From JACDAE01 sp963744875 (GTDB taxonomy: Bacteria > Chloroflexota > Ktedonobacteria > Ktedonobacterales > Ktedonobacteraceae): a DNA stretch of 64,000 bases. Numbering within the stretch: the first letter of the stretch is position 1; the number at the start of each line of letters is the position of its first letter. Positions 37,335 through 46,180 of the stretch are shown here, piece by piece. The position numbers and the translations under genes were made by a program. The notes below the pieces were generated by a model that did no database searches, was not told the origin of the DNA, and saw only the letters and a list, made by a program, of their open reading frames with translations. The stretch is from positions 248,001-312,000 of the forward strand of contig CAVUVQ010000010.1 in NCBI GenBank assembly GCA_963744875.1. The letters run 5' to 3'.

Positions 37335-38833
37335 AAGTATTGCTTTTCCCCCTGTACCTTCTGCTCCAGGGCATCAATGGGCGAGATACGCTCTTCACCA
37401 GTGCTGAGATCACGTACTGTCACCATCTCTTTATGCTGCTCCTCTTCCCCTACAATTAAGGCCAGGCGAATCTGCCTTTTCGAGGCCGTCTTCAGACCCG
37501 CACCAACACCATGCCCACTGACATCAACCTCTGTACGCATACCCTGTAGACGCGCCTGCCGGGCAACACGCAGAGCATACGCGATCTCCAACTCGCTAAC
37601 GGGAATTACCAGCGCCTGCGTTAGATCTACTGTGGGCAAGACACCTTGTGGAACCAACGAGAGCAGGCGCTCAACGCCAAAGGCAAAACCACATGCATTG
37701 ATATCAACCGGGCCTCCAACAGCTCGCATCAAGCGATCATAGCGCCCACCACCGCAGAGTTGCGTATCGAAACCATCATCATCCTGGGTATGGATCTCGA
37801 ACACAAGTCCAGTGTAGTAACTGACACCTCGGCCAAGCGACAGGTTCAACTCGATTTGATTGGCTGGTACGCCGGTTTGCTCAATAATGGCAACCAGTTG
37901 TTGCAACTCTATAAGCGGCTCGGGAGAGAGATTGTAGCGATCCAATAGATCACGCAATGCGCCAAAGACTTCAGGAGGTGGCCCGGATACGGCATGCAGT
38001 GCACGCAAAAATTCTAGCGCATATAAAATCTGGCGGCGCTGCTCGCCACGGCCCATCTTCCATAGAAAGCGCTCGACGACTTCGCGGCGTGCATCATCAT
38101 CACCAAACGATATGCTGATACCACCGAGCAGAGAAGTGATATAACGCGTCTCCACTTCTGAAGCAATTGCGCCCGAGAGATTATCGCTCACCAGTTTCTC
38201 ATTTGTGGGATAGAGTGCTTCGAGGCGTTCTTGCGCAATGCGTTCGCCATCTTCAGAACGGTTGATCTGCTCCATCAAACTCAGAAGCAAACGGGCGGCA
38301 TGATCGTCGAGATGCAAGCGATTGATAAAGCCACTGGCGACACCGATGTGACCTAATTCCAGACGATATTGCGTGATGTGGAACTCGTGCAACACATCAC
38401 AGGCCAGTTGCATCATTTCAGCGTCCGCTGCAACGGTATGACCGCCGAATAATTCGATGCCAACCTGGGTATGCTGCCGATAACGACTGCGTCCTGGTGC
38501 CTCGTAGCGGAAGATCGGTCCTGCATATTGAAAGCGCTGGGGGAGCGGCTGGTGCTGATAATGGTCCAGATAGAGTCGGCAGATAGAAGCTGTGTACTCT
38601 GGTCGCAGGCAGAGATCACGATGATGCAGGTGGAACGCATAGAGATTTTGCCATAAATCCTGTCCAAAGCTGGCCTGGAAAAGATCGCTTCGCTCCAGGA
38701 CGGGCGTGTCGACCTGTGCGTAGCCCGCCTGAGCCAGGAACGCGCTTACCTGATCGATGAGCCAATGCTGGTGCAATTGCGTCTCCGGTAAGAGATCGTG
38801 CATGCCACGCAATCGTTCGATGCGCTTCTTCAT
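37331..38833 (-). CDS. HisZ or histidyl-tRNA synthetase-like protein
   Basis: 500 residues. Class II synthetase core: motif 2 region FRYEAPGRSRYRQHTQVGIE, HisA-type loop SLGRGVSYYTGLVFE, and GGGRYD near motif 3 (FAFGVERLL). The HisRS RGLDYY is RGVSYY here, which points to HisZ, the non-aminoacylating partner of HisG. Against this, a C-terminal anticodon-binding-like domain is present (about 400-490, ALVIPVSELEIAYALRVARQ), which HisZ proteins normally lack. The position directly before hisG favours HisZ; a true hisS is possible and would also suit a His T-box. Starts at ATG 38833. Confidence 0.85.
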   Translation of the reverse strand: MKKRIERLRGMHDLLPETQLHQHWLIDQVSAFLAQAGYAQVDTPVLERSDLFQASFGQDLWQNLYAFHLHHRDLCLRPEYTASICRLYLDHYQHQPLPQRFQYAGPIFRYEAPGRSRYRQHTQVGIELFGGHTVAADAEMMQLACDVLHEFHITQYRLELGHIGVASGFINRLHLDDHAARLLLSLMEQINRSEDGERIAQERLEALYPTNEKLVSDNLSGAIASEVETRYITSLLGGISISFGDDDARREVVERFLWKMGRGEQRRQILYALEFLRALHAVSGPPPEVFGALRDLLDRYNLSPEPLIELQQLVAIIEQTGVPANQIELNLSLGRGVSYYTGLVFEIHTQDDDGFDTQLCGGGRYDRLMRAVGGPVDINACGFAFGVERLLSLVPQGVLPTVDLTQALVIPVSELEIAYALRVARQARLQGMRTEVDVSGHGVGAGLKTASKRQIRLALIVGEEEQHKEMVTVRDLSTGEERISPIDALEQKVQGEKQYL

Positions 38834-38869
38834 AAACCTGAAATTTCCTCTTCATGAATGCATTTTCAA

Positions 38870-39001
38870 GGGACACCCGGGCGGATCGGGCTTATTCCAT
38901 TGCGCCCCTACAATGGCGTGCACGCGAAGGAAATCCGTCAAAACAAGAAAATGCTAATCGTAGGGGCGCAATGGAATAAGCCCGATCCGCCCGGGTGTCC
39001 C
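38870..39001. repeat. Perfect 42-bp inverted repeat inside the arg/his operon
   Basis: Arms 38870-38911 and 38960-39001 are exact complements around a 48-nt spacer. The inner ends are GTAGGGGCGCAATGG; the outer ends read GGGACACCCGGG. It starts 8 nt after the argB stop codon, between argB and hisZ/hisS, so a strong hairpin forms within the operon transcript. It could reduce downstream expression or protect the upstream message. Confidence 0.85.
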
Positions 39002-39009
39002 ACAAAAAA

Positions 39010-39879
39010 TTATCTTATAATCATCGTTCCGACCCCCTGGTCGGTGAACAGCTCCTGCAACAATACGTGCTCGTCGCGACCATCGACGATATGGACGCGT
39101 GGCACATCTGCTAAGGCTTCCAGGCAGGCATCGACTTTTGGAATCATACCGCCGCTGATGACGCCTTCGGTAATCAATTGCCTTGCATCCTTCTCGCATA
39201 GCTCGGAAATGAGCGTGCCATCGGCGCGGCAGATCCCTTTTACATTGCTCAGGAAGATCAATTTCTCAGCGTTGAGCGCACCCGCGATATGGGAGGCGAC
39301 AAGGTCGGCGTTAATATTCAGGCAGGTGCCCTCTGGACCTTCACCCAATGGTGCAATAATGGGGATGTAGCCCTGCTCGATCAGCGCTTGCACCGGAGTT
39401 GGATCGACGGTATCGATCTCGCCCACGAAGCCAAGGCGTTCGTCGGCGATATGCGCACGCACCATGCCACCATCAGTGCCACTCAACCCGACAGCTTTTC
39501 CACCCATCTGCGAAGCCATTAACACCAGCCCCTGATTGACCTGACCCAGCAGAACCATACGCACCACTTCTAACGTTGGCGCATCGGTGACACGCAGACC
39601 GTTTTCAAAGCGGGTAGGAAGTTGCAGGCGGGTGAGCCACTCATTAATATAAGGGCCGCCGCCGTGAACCAGCACTGGACGCGCACCAAGCGTGTGCAGC
39701 CAGATGATATCCTGCAACACACCACGCTGATGCTCAAGGGTACTTCCACCCAGTTTGATCACCAGCGTCTTACCCTTGAGATACTCAATATAGGGCAGAG
39801 CCTCACTCATCACCTGGGCTATCAGAAGATGGTCGTTAATAATGTCGCCCTCCGCGGTACGTGAAAAAGCTATCGCCAT
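39010..39879 (-). CDS. argB: Acetylglutamate kinase
   Basis: 289 residues. Amino-acid kinase fold: VIKLGGSTL (phosphate-binding Lys), VHGGGPYINEW, and GTCLNINADLVASHIAGALNAEKL. It phosphorylates N-acetylglutamate, the second step of arginine synthesis. It lies 49 nt downstream of argC in the same transcript. Confidence 0.96.
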   Translation of the reverse strand: MAIAFSRTAEGDIINDHLLIAQVMSEALPYIEYLKGKTLVIKLGGSTLEHQRGVLQDIIWLHTLGARPVLVHGGGPYINEWLTRLQLPTRFENGLRVTDAPTLEVVRMVLLGQVNQGLVLMASQMGGKAVGLSGTDGGMVRAHIADERLGFVGEIDTVDPTPVQALIEQGYIPIIAPLGEGPEGTCLNINADLVASHIAGALNAEKLIFLSNVKGICRADGTLISELCEKDARQLITEGVISGGMIPKVDACLEALADVPRVHIVDGRDEHVLLQELFTDQGVGTMIIR

Positions 39880-39928
39880 GATTTTGCTTACTCCTCTATG
39901 CTCCTCAAAAATTGAAGAGTTTATAAAC

Positions 39929-41011
39929 CTATGGATTTACGCCGATACTGGATAATCCAGCCGTTTCCGGAAATCCATAGAGCAGATTTGCATTCTGGAC
40001 CGCCTGACCAGCGGCACCTTTTACAAGATTATCTAAACAAGAAAGAACCACCAGACGTTGCGTACGTGTATCGACAAAAGGATGAATAAAACAATGATTG
40101 CTGCCATAAGTCCATTTCGTGTGTGGAGGTGAGTCTACCACATGCACAAATGGCTCGTCGGCATAATATTCTTTATAGATATTACGTACATCAGCCGCGT
40201 CAGGAATACGCTGCCCTGGCTGCAAGTTGGCATAGCAGGTTGCCAGAATGCCACGCGTCATGGGCAGCAGATGCGGCAGAAATGTCAGGCGCAATCCTCC
40301 TTCAACGGGATGACCACCAGTGAGAGCAGCTTCCTCAAGCTCCTGAGTGATCTCTGGCAGGTGGCGATGGCCCGATACGCTGTAAGCGCTGGTATCTTCG
40401 TTTGCTTCAGCATAATGGCTCGATAGGGTGAGGCTGCGACCAGCGCCACTGATACCTGTCTTTGAATCAACAATCACATCCGGCGTGATCATGCCTGCGG
40501 CCAGAGCGGGGGCCAGCGCCAGGATCGAAGTCGTCGCGTGACAACCAGGATTGGCAATCAGCGATGCCGTGCGAATACGCTCCCGATGCAATTCGCAGAG
40601 CCCATAGACGGCGGTCTCCAGCAATGCAGGAACAGGATGTGTATGTTTATACCATTGTTCATACGTGGCAACATCGTGTAACCGGAAATCAGCGGATAGA
40701 TCAATGACTTTTGTACCTCGTTCGAGCAGATGCGCGGCCATTTCTGCGGCAGCAGCATGTGGCAGGCAGACAAAAGCCAGATCGGTCTGCGCAGGCTCTT
40801 CGGTCAGGATGAGTGAAGGATCGATAGCAGGCGTTGACTGACCAGTCGCGAGCGTAGTGGCACTCAACTGTGGGAAAATACTATCAAGCCGTTCGCCCGC
40901 CGCGCTACGACCCGTCACTGAAGTCACCACAAATTGGGGATGCTGCGACAGGACGCGCAGGAGTTCCAGACCAGTATAACTTGTCACATTCACGATAGAA
41001 ACAGTAATCAT
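39929..41011 (-). CDS. argC: N-acetyl-gamma-glutamyl-phosphate reductase
   Basis: 360 residues from the ATG at 41011, preceded by AGGGTG; a start at 41059 would lie in the T-box terminator and is not credible. The NADP-binding end is VSIVNVTSYTGLELLRVL; the catalytic Cys is in IANPGCHATTS; and SGAGRSLTLSSHYAE and GHRHLPEI are typical. It follows the T-box directly, making it the first gene of the arg/his transcript. Confidence 0.96.
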   Translation of the reverse strand: MITVSIVNVTSYTGLELLRVLSQHPQFVVTSVTGRSAAGERLDSIFPQLSATTLATGQSTPAIDPSLILTEEPAQTDLAFVCLPHAAAAEMAAHLLERGTKVIDLSADFRLHDVATYEQWYKHTHPVPALLETAVYGLCELHRERIRTASLIANPGCHATTSILALAPALAAGMITPDVIVDSKTGISGAGRSLTLSSHYAEANEDTSAYSVSGHRHLPEITQELEEAALTGGHPVEGGLRLTFLPHLLPMTRGILATCYANLQPGQRIPDAADVRNIYKEYYADEPFVHVVDSPPHTKWTYGSNHCFIHPFVDTRTQRLVVLSCLDNLVKGAAGQAVQNANLLYGFPETAGLSSIGVNP

Positions 41012-41042
41012 CTCACACCCTCTAGAAGTTTTGCAAAAAGCA

Positions 41043-41427
41043 ACAAAAAAAGCCTTCATCCCTCTATTCTGTCAACAGGGACGAAAGCTCAACATGCGCT
41101 TCCGTGGTACCACCCGGCTTGCCTTCCTCCAGGCTCTTCAGGGCATTCAAAGCTTGTGAAGAGATTCTACTCCTCTACCTCATCGTAGCGAAGGTGGAAA
41201 GACCACTTTCAGGCTATTGTGCTGCATGGGTGCCGCCCACCTGGTCCTACTTGCTGCTGGTAGATAGAATTATGTATAAGCTACCAGAGCTTTCTTCGGT
41301 CAGCCGCTCACGAAAGGGTTCTGAGGAAGTATGGCCATTCCGACCTTTCACCATGTGCCGGATCGCTGTTGGATACTGCCCTCGTACTATGTTCGATCAT
41401 TGCGGGTCAGACTATCTATAAGTTGTT
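41043..41427 (-). ncRNA. T-box leader RNA with a histidine (CAU) specifier
   Basis: Read on the minus strand: the stem I apical module AGCGATCC...CACATGGTGAAAGGTC, then a specifier loop GGC-CAT-ACTTCCTCAG with CAT at 41331-41333. The T-box core GGGTGGTACCACGG is at 41102-41115, and the terminator (arms AGCTTTCGTCCCT and AGGGATGAAGGCT, then seven T) ends at about 41043. The placement of CAT immediately before ACTTCC matches the ATC-ACTCC layout in the Ile T-box at 18284. CAU is a His codon and the transcript carries five his-type genes, although its first two genes are argC and argB. No Arg codon sits in the specifier position. Confidence 0.88.
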
Positions 41428-41433
41428 ATATTT

Positions 41434-41462
41434 AGGATAACAGTATCTGCAAGGGATGTCAA
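41434..41462 (-). promoter_or_regulatory. Strong sigma-70 promoter for the arg/his operon
   Basis: On the minus strand, consensus TTGACA (41457-41462), 17 bp, TATCCT (41434-41439). The expected start lies near 41427, just ahead of T-box stem I. Confidence 0.8.
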
Positions 41463-41693
41463 TTAGTATTTTGGGGAATAGAATCAGGATGTTATGGAGA
41501 AAATAACTATATATCTTCTCCTGGCTTATCATTGACTACTTTTTAAGGTGAGAAACGTTGTCTATTTTTATCCAACTTCGATATCCATGCGTATCTTAAC
41601 GATGGTGCTATCCGTTTCTATAGTAAAGATACCTATCTCATTTTTTAAAATACACAGAACAAGGTAAAAAAGTCAGTTCTATTCAGTAATATG

Positions 41694-41722
41694 TTGGCGA
41701 GAGTGGAAAAATAGAGTATGAT
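41694..41722 (+). promoter_or_regulatory. Promoter for the first Ser/Thr kinase
   Basis: TTGGCG (41694-41699), 17 bp, TATGAT (41717-41722), 30 nt before the kinase ATG. The rest of 41463-41693 is AT-rich and holds no gene. Confidence 0.6.
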
Positions 41723-41752
41723 AGGGGTAATTCATAAAAAGGGAAACAAAGA

Positions 41753-43717
41753 ATGGTAAGCAATTATGATAATATGACAGGACGCACTCTGGGCAACTGC
41801 ATCCTTGAGCGTATGGTTGGACAGGGTGGTATGGGTTCCGTCTACCTCGCACAACAGACGCGGCCATCACGTCGCGTCGCCGTGAAGGTCTTACACCCCA
41901 ATTTCTCCGTGAATAGCGAGGTCTATCAGGAGTTCCTTGTGCGGTTCAGACGTGAGGCCGACGTCATCGCGCGTCTAGAACATGTCAATATTATGCCTAT
42001 CTACGAATACGGAGAACAGGATAATCTTGCTTACCTGGTTATGCCTTATCTCGGTGGTGGCAGCCTGCGCGATGTTCTCAATAAACGTGGTGCACTCCCC
42101 CTCGATGAAGCTACAACCTATATTGAACAGGCAGCCGCTGCACTCGATTATGCCCACTCGCAAGGCGTGATTTACCGTGATCTCAAACCAGCTAACTTCC
42201 TGCTGGCCTCCGATGGCAGGCTGGTCCTGGCCGATTTTGGGATTGCGCGTATTATGGAGGAGAGCGCATCCAGTTCAGCCCTGACCGGAACTGGCACCGT
42301 CCTGGGCACACCAGAATATATGGCACCTGAGATGGCACGTGGCGAACCGGTTGATTATCGCGTCGACATTTACGAACTCGGCATCGTGCTCTTCCAGATG
42401 ATCAGTGGGCACGTTCCCTTTACAGGTAACACTCCAATTGCTGTTGCAGCAAAACATATTCAGGAGCAGATGCCCTTCCTACAACGCGAGAATGCAGCTA
42501 TTCCGCCGGGCGTTGACGCGGTGATTCAGAAGGCGACCGCCAAATACGTTGATGGGCGCTATAATAGTGCCAGAGCAATGGCCGTGGCGTTACGCAATGC
42601 TATTTCAGGGAACGCGTCTTCCGCTACTTATTATGATCATATCGAGAATGCTCCTACCATGCGAGCAGGTGGGCAATCCGTTGTTTTACCACCGCCCGTT
42701 CCTCAGTACAATACTGCCGCCACCGGGTTTCAGCAGCCCAATACGATGCTTCCAAACGGTGGCTGGGACAATAATGCAAACCAGTATCCAAGTTATGCAG
42801 GCTACAATCCGCAAGTCGGCGGATATGGAAACTATGCAACCCCATCCGGGCCTTATGCTCCTCAACAACCGAAACGGCAGGCGTTATGGTGGGTTATAGC
42901 GGTCCTGGTTGCACTCATTCTTATCACTTCCGGCGTTTTTGCAGCCGTACAGTTCAACCAGAGAAATACAGGTGCTTCACCAACACCCCCTGCAACAACA
43001 GTGGCAAATGCGAACACACCTGGAGTAACGGCTACGGTACAACCGACGCCTACCCCAAAGCCAACGCCTTCGCCGACCGCCACGCAACAACCAACACCGA
43101 CACCAACCGCGACCGCGCAACCTTCGCCCACGGCAGTTGCTATCGGCCAACCCTATACAGCAACAACACCAGGTCCAAATTGCGACAACGGAGGCGGCAC
43201 GTGGACACTCTTCGGAAACCCACAAGTTACTTGCCAGAAAGTACAGCAAAGAACGAGAATCAGCAATACCGCTGCGTCTGCAACGTTAGAGGGCATGTTC
43301 TTAACAAATATTCCTAATCAGAGCACATATCCCACTAACTACGAGATCAAGGTACAACTGCAACAAGTGGTGACATCATCCACCGATTTTGGCGTCTACT
43401 TCCGCAATCAGCCCGGCACCCAGAAAGGGACTTATTCTTTCCTTATTCATGCCGACGGAAGTTGGGGTGCTTATGTCTATGACAATACGACGGGTGCACC
43501 AAAACAGATTGCCAATGGAAATAATGCAGTCACCGATATTCATACGGCTGCCATGATAGATATCGTCGTGAAGGGTTCTCAATTCACATTCTCCATCAAT
43601 GGCACTCAGGTTGGTACGACAACCGATACGACGTATACACAGGGTACAACTGGTATTGCAGTCGATCAGGGAGGGACGATTTATGCCAGCAACTTCTCAC
43701 TCTCGGCACCGGCATAG
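41753..43717 (+). CDS. Membrane Ser/Thr protein kinase with extracellular sensor domain (copy 1)
   Basis: 654 residues. Hanks-type kinase at about 10-275: Gly loop GQGGMGSVYLA, Lys in VAVKVLHP, catalytic loop YRDLKPAN (Tyr in place of the His of HRD), DFG in LADFGIARI, and APE-like YMAPEMARG. A Gln/Tyr/Asn-rich linker precedes one transmembrane helix (WWVIAVLVALILITSGVFA). A PTPTP-rich stalk follows, then the C-terminal domain of about 185 residues (PGPNCDNGGGTW; DFGVYFRNQPG; DGSWGAYVYDN; GTTGIAVDQGGT) shared with the HTH protein at 14.8 kb and the next kinase. Topology puts the kinase inside and the domain outside. No PASTA repeats, so the ligand is unlikely to be the usual muropeptide. Confidence 0.93.
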   Translation: MVSNYDNMTGRTLGNCILERMVGQGGMGSVYLAQQTRPSRRVAVKVLHPNFSVNSEVYQEFLVRFRREADVIARLEHVNIMPIYEYGEQDNLAYLVMPYLGGGSLRDVLNKRGALPLDEATTYIEQAAAALDYAHSQGVIYRDLKPANFLLASDGRLVLADFGIARIMEESASSSALTGTGTVLGTPEYMAPEMARGEPVDYRVDIYELGIVLFQMISGHVPFTGNTPIAVAAKHIQEQMPFLQRENAAIPPGVDAVIQKATAKYVDGRYNSARAMAVALRNAISGNASSATYYDHIENAPTMRAGGQSVVLPPPVPQYNTAATGFQQPNTMLPNGGWDNNANQYPSYAGYNPQVGGYGNYATPSGPYAPQQPKRQALWWVIAVLVALILITSGVFAAVQFNQRNTGASPTPPATTVANANTPGVTATVQPTPTPKPTPSPTATQQPTPTPTATAQPSPTAVAIGQPYTATTPGPNCDNGGGTWTLFGNPQVTCQKVQQRTRISNTAASATLEGMFLTNIPNQSTYPTNYEIKVQLQQVVTSSTDFGVYFRNQPGTQKGTYSFLIHADGSWGAYVYDNTTGAPKQIANGNNAVTDIHTAAMIDIVVKGSQFTFSINGTQVGTTTDTTYTQGTTGIAVDQGGTIYASNFSLSAPA

Positions 43718-43795
43718 AGAAGTTTATCGTTTATAGGAGTCAGATTTACTACGCCCGCGATCTATGTTCCTCATTCCTATCAATGTGCGGGAAAT

Positions 43796-43823
43796 TTGAC
43801 ATTGTTGCTGCATCTAGTACAAT
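43796..43823 (+). promoter_or_regulatory. Sigma-70 promoter for the second Ser/Thr kinase
   Basis: TTGACA (43796-43801), 16 bp, TACAAT (43818-43823). This gives the second kinase its own transcript, although it lies only 181 nt after the first kinase. Confidence 0.65.
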
Positions 43824-43898
43824 AGGAAGGAAGCAAGAGGTCAGGATTCGCTTCGTCTTCCCTGGCGATTATTTGGTATTTGGAGAGGATCCACAAGC

Positions 43899-46073
43899 GT
43901 GGCAATTGACAGCAATGAGTTATTAGGTCAGGTACTGGGAAAATGTACCCTTCAACATCTCCTTGGGCAGGGTGGCATGGGGGTCGTCTATCTGGCACGC
44001 CAATCACGACCTCGACGTACAGTAGCAGTGAAGGTTCTCGTACCAGGAATGCACACAGATCCCAGAGCACGTGCAGAATTCTTAGTACGTTTTCGGCGCG
44101 AAGCCGATGCAATTGCCGCCCTTGATCACATCAATATTATGCCTATCTATGAATATGGTGAACAGGAAGAAATGGCATACCTGGTCATGCCATTTGTGAC
44201 AGGCGGTACGCTACGTACTCTGCTGGGGAAAAAAGGGATCCTTCCCCTGCCAGAAGTTATTCCGATCGTGGAACAGGCCGCCGCTGCCCTCGATTGCGCC
44301 CATGCGCAAGGCATCGTGCACCGCGACCTGAAGCCCGCCAATATTCTCTTTCACGCCGATGGACGCATCCTGCTTGCCGACTTTGGCCTGGCTAAGGTCG
44401 TGCGTGGAAACGAAGACTCCAGCAGTAGCGATAGCCTGGCAACTCTCACCAGCGCCGGGACAATTATCGGCACCCCCGAATACCTCTCACCAGAACAGAG
44501 CACTGGACAGCCAATCGGGCCTTACACTGATATCTATGCACTCGGCATCGTGGTGTATCAAATGCTCAGCGGCCACGTACCTTTTACTGGCGCATCACCA
44601 GTCGCAATCGCGCTCAAACATACTATGGAGACTCCACCACCACTTTTACCATTGAATCCTGCACTTTCACCAGAAGTTGAGGCGGTCGTAATGAAGGCAA
44701 TCGCCAAGCTGCCTGAAGAACGCTTTACGAGCGCCGGCGAGTTTGCTCAGGCGCTTTATGCCGCTTCCCTTGGCACTCCAACAGCTTCCAGCCATATGCA
44801 CGTTGTCCATACCGACAACAAAGCGACCAGTGCGATTCAAGATAAGCCTGCTAGGGGCAGGCACGCAAAAGCAGATGCTATCAACGAACCTGGCAAAGAA
44901 CGATCCCCTTTAGAAGAAAACTCCACAGATCACGAGCAAGAACTGATGGAAGAGCATCAACATACGATGCGATCAGATAATAGCATCTCAAAACTGCCAA
45001 CGGAGGAGCAACCGAGTGTGATTTTGGCGCAAGAACCGATGTTGCCCGATTATCAGGTTCAGGCACATATGCATCCTGAAAGTCCTGACCTGTATGCATC
45101 AGAAACGGTCGAGGCTCCTATGCCAATTGCATTTGAGGCATTGACTCCTCCAGTACATCAAGTATCGCCAGTCGTTGCTCCACCGCCTGTACGTCAGGCA
45201 TCACCAACGCTTGCTCCACCACCTGTTATGGTTCCATCCAGGCATAAACAAGCCGCTCCGGGTCAGCAGACGACAGACAGATCATATCCTCCCACCCAAC
45301 GTAGAGGCTGCCAATCGATGGCAATGATGCTGCTGGGCAGTCTCTTAACACTCATAGTGGTAGTGGGAGGGTTTATTGTCTACCTCAATCTCATGCCTAA
45401 AGGTGCGACCCATTCTACACAGACAGGGAGCGCACAGCAGGCAACAGCAACAGTTACCAAAACGCAACCTTTCACTCCACCCGCGTCATTGGTACCTGGA
45501 GTTGGAAATGTCGTGTATGGGACTGCGTCACCCGGTCCGCAATGCGATTCTCAAGGTGGTCAGTGGAGCAAGCAGGCAGGGATCACACTTACCTGCAATG
45601 CGAAAGGGGGATGGACGCAACTGACCAATGCTGGTAGTAATACAAGCGGCATCTTTCTCAATAAGTTAGCAGGTGGCAAGGCTATTCCTGATGATTATGT
45701 AATACAGGTGCAGGTCAATCTAAGTGCCGCCGCCACCACGCAGGGAATGGCGGGGATCTTTTTCCGCAATCAGTCAACAACTCCCACGGGAGCAGGCTCG
45801 TACTTAATCAACGCGGCTGGTACATGGTCGGGAAATATCCATGATAATCGGACAGGCGCGGTGACTCCACTCTACAATTCGGCGTTTCACGGAACCATGA
45901 CGGCAACAGTTACCCTTGATGTTGCCGTGCAGGGAAACAGGTATACATTCTACATTAACGGGATAAACCAGGGGTACATAGAAAGTGGCCTGTATACAGG
46001 TGGCAATCTGGCACTGGTTGCGAATGCGGGCACAACCGTTTCATTCAAAGATATGGTCATCTACGCCCTGTAA
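43899..46073 (+). CDS. Membrane Ser/Thr protein kinase with extracellular sensor domain (copy 2)
   Basis: 724 residues. GTG start at 43899 with GGAGAGG 10 nt upstream. Kinase domain: GQGGMGVVYLA, VAVKVLVPG, HRDLKPAN, LADFGLAKV, YLSPEQSTG. A long acidic linker with Met/Pro/His-rich stretches (about 295-470) precedes the transmembrane helix (MAMMLLGSLLTLIVVVGGF). The outer domain again has the Cys pair (SPGPQCDSQGG, then LTC), YVIQVQVN, GIFFRNQS, GTWSGNIHDN and YTFYINGINQG, but is more divergent than copy 1. The linker repeats APPPV motifs. It probably arose by tandem duplication with copy 1. Substrates unknown. Confidence 0.93.
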   Translation: MAIDSNELLGQVLGKCTLQHLLGQGGMGVVYLARQSRPRRTVAVKVLVPGMHTDPRARAEFLVRFRREADAIAALDHINIMPIYEYGEQEEMAYLVMPFVTGGTLRTLLGKKGILPLPEVIPIVEQAAAALDCAHAQGIVHRDLKPANILFHADGRILLADFGLAKVVRGNEDSSSSDSLATLTSAGTIIGTPEYLSPEQSTGQPIGPYTDIYALGIVVYQMLSGHVPFTGASPVAIALKHTMETPPPLLPLNPALSPEVEAVVMKAIAKLPEERFTSAGEFAQALYAASLGTPTASSHMHVVHTDNKATSAIQDKPARGRHAKADAINEPGKERSPLEENSTDHEQELMEEHQHTMRSDNSISKLPTEEQPSVILAQEPMLPDYQVQAHMHPESPDLYASETVEAPMPIAFEALTPPVHQVSPVVAPPPVRQASPTLAPPPVMVPSRHKQAAPGQQTTDRSYPPTQRRGCQSMAMMLLGSLLTLIVVVGGFIVYLNLMPKGATHSTQTGSAQQATATVTKTQPFTPPASLVPGVGNVVYGTASPGPQCDSQGGQWSKQAGITLTCNAKGGWTQLTNAGSNTSGIFLNKLAGGKAIPDDYVIQVQVNLSAAATTQGMAGIFFRNQSTTPTGAGSYLINAAGTWSGNIHDNRTGAVTPLYNSAFHGTMTATVTLDVAVQGNRYTFYINGINQGYIESGLYTGGNLALVANAGTTVSFKDMVIYAL

Positions 46074-46180
46074 ATCTGGTCATTTGACACTTGCTCTTCT
46101 GACACGATAAGATCAAGGAACGAATTGTGATCCTCGAAATGCGTGATCTTGTCGTTTCGGAAAAGCTAAGGAGTTCTCTC

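Noticed and set aside
38858..39370. 170-codon open frame across the 42-bp inverted repeat and antisense to argB
   Set aside because: Its first third is the palindrome itself and the rest is the argB complement.
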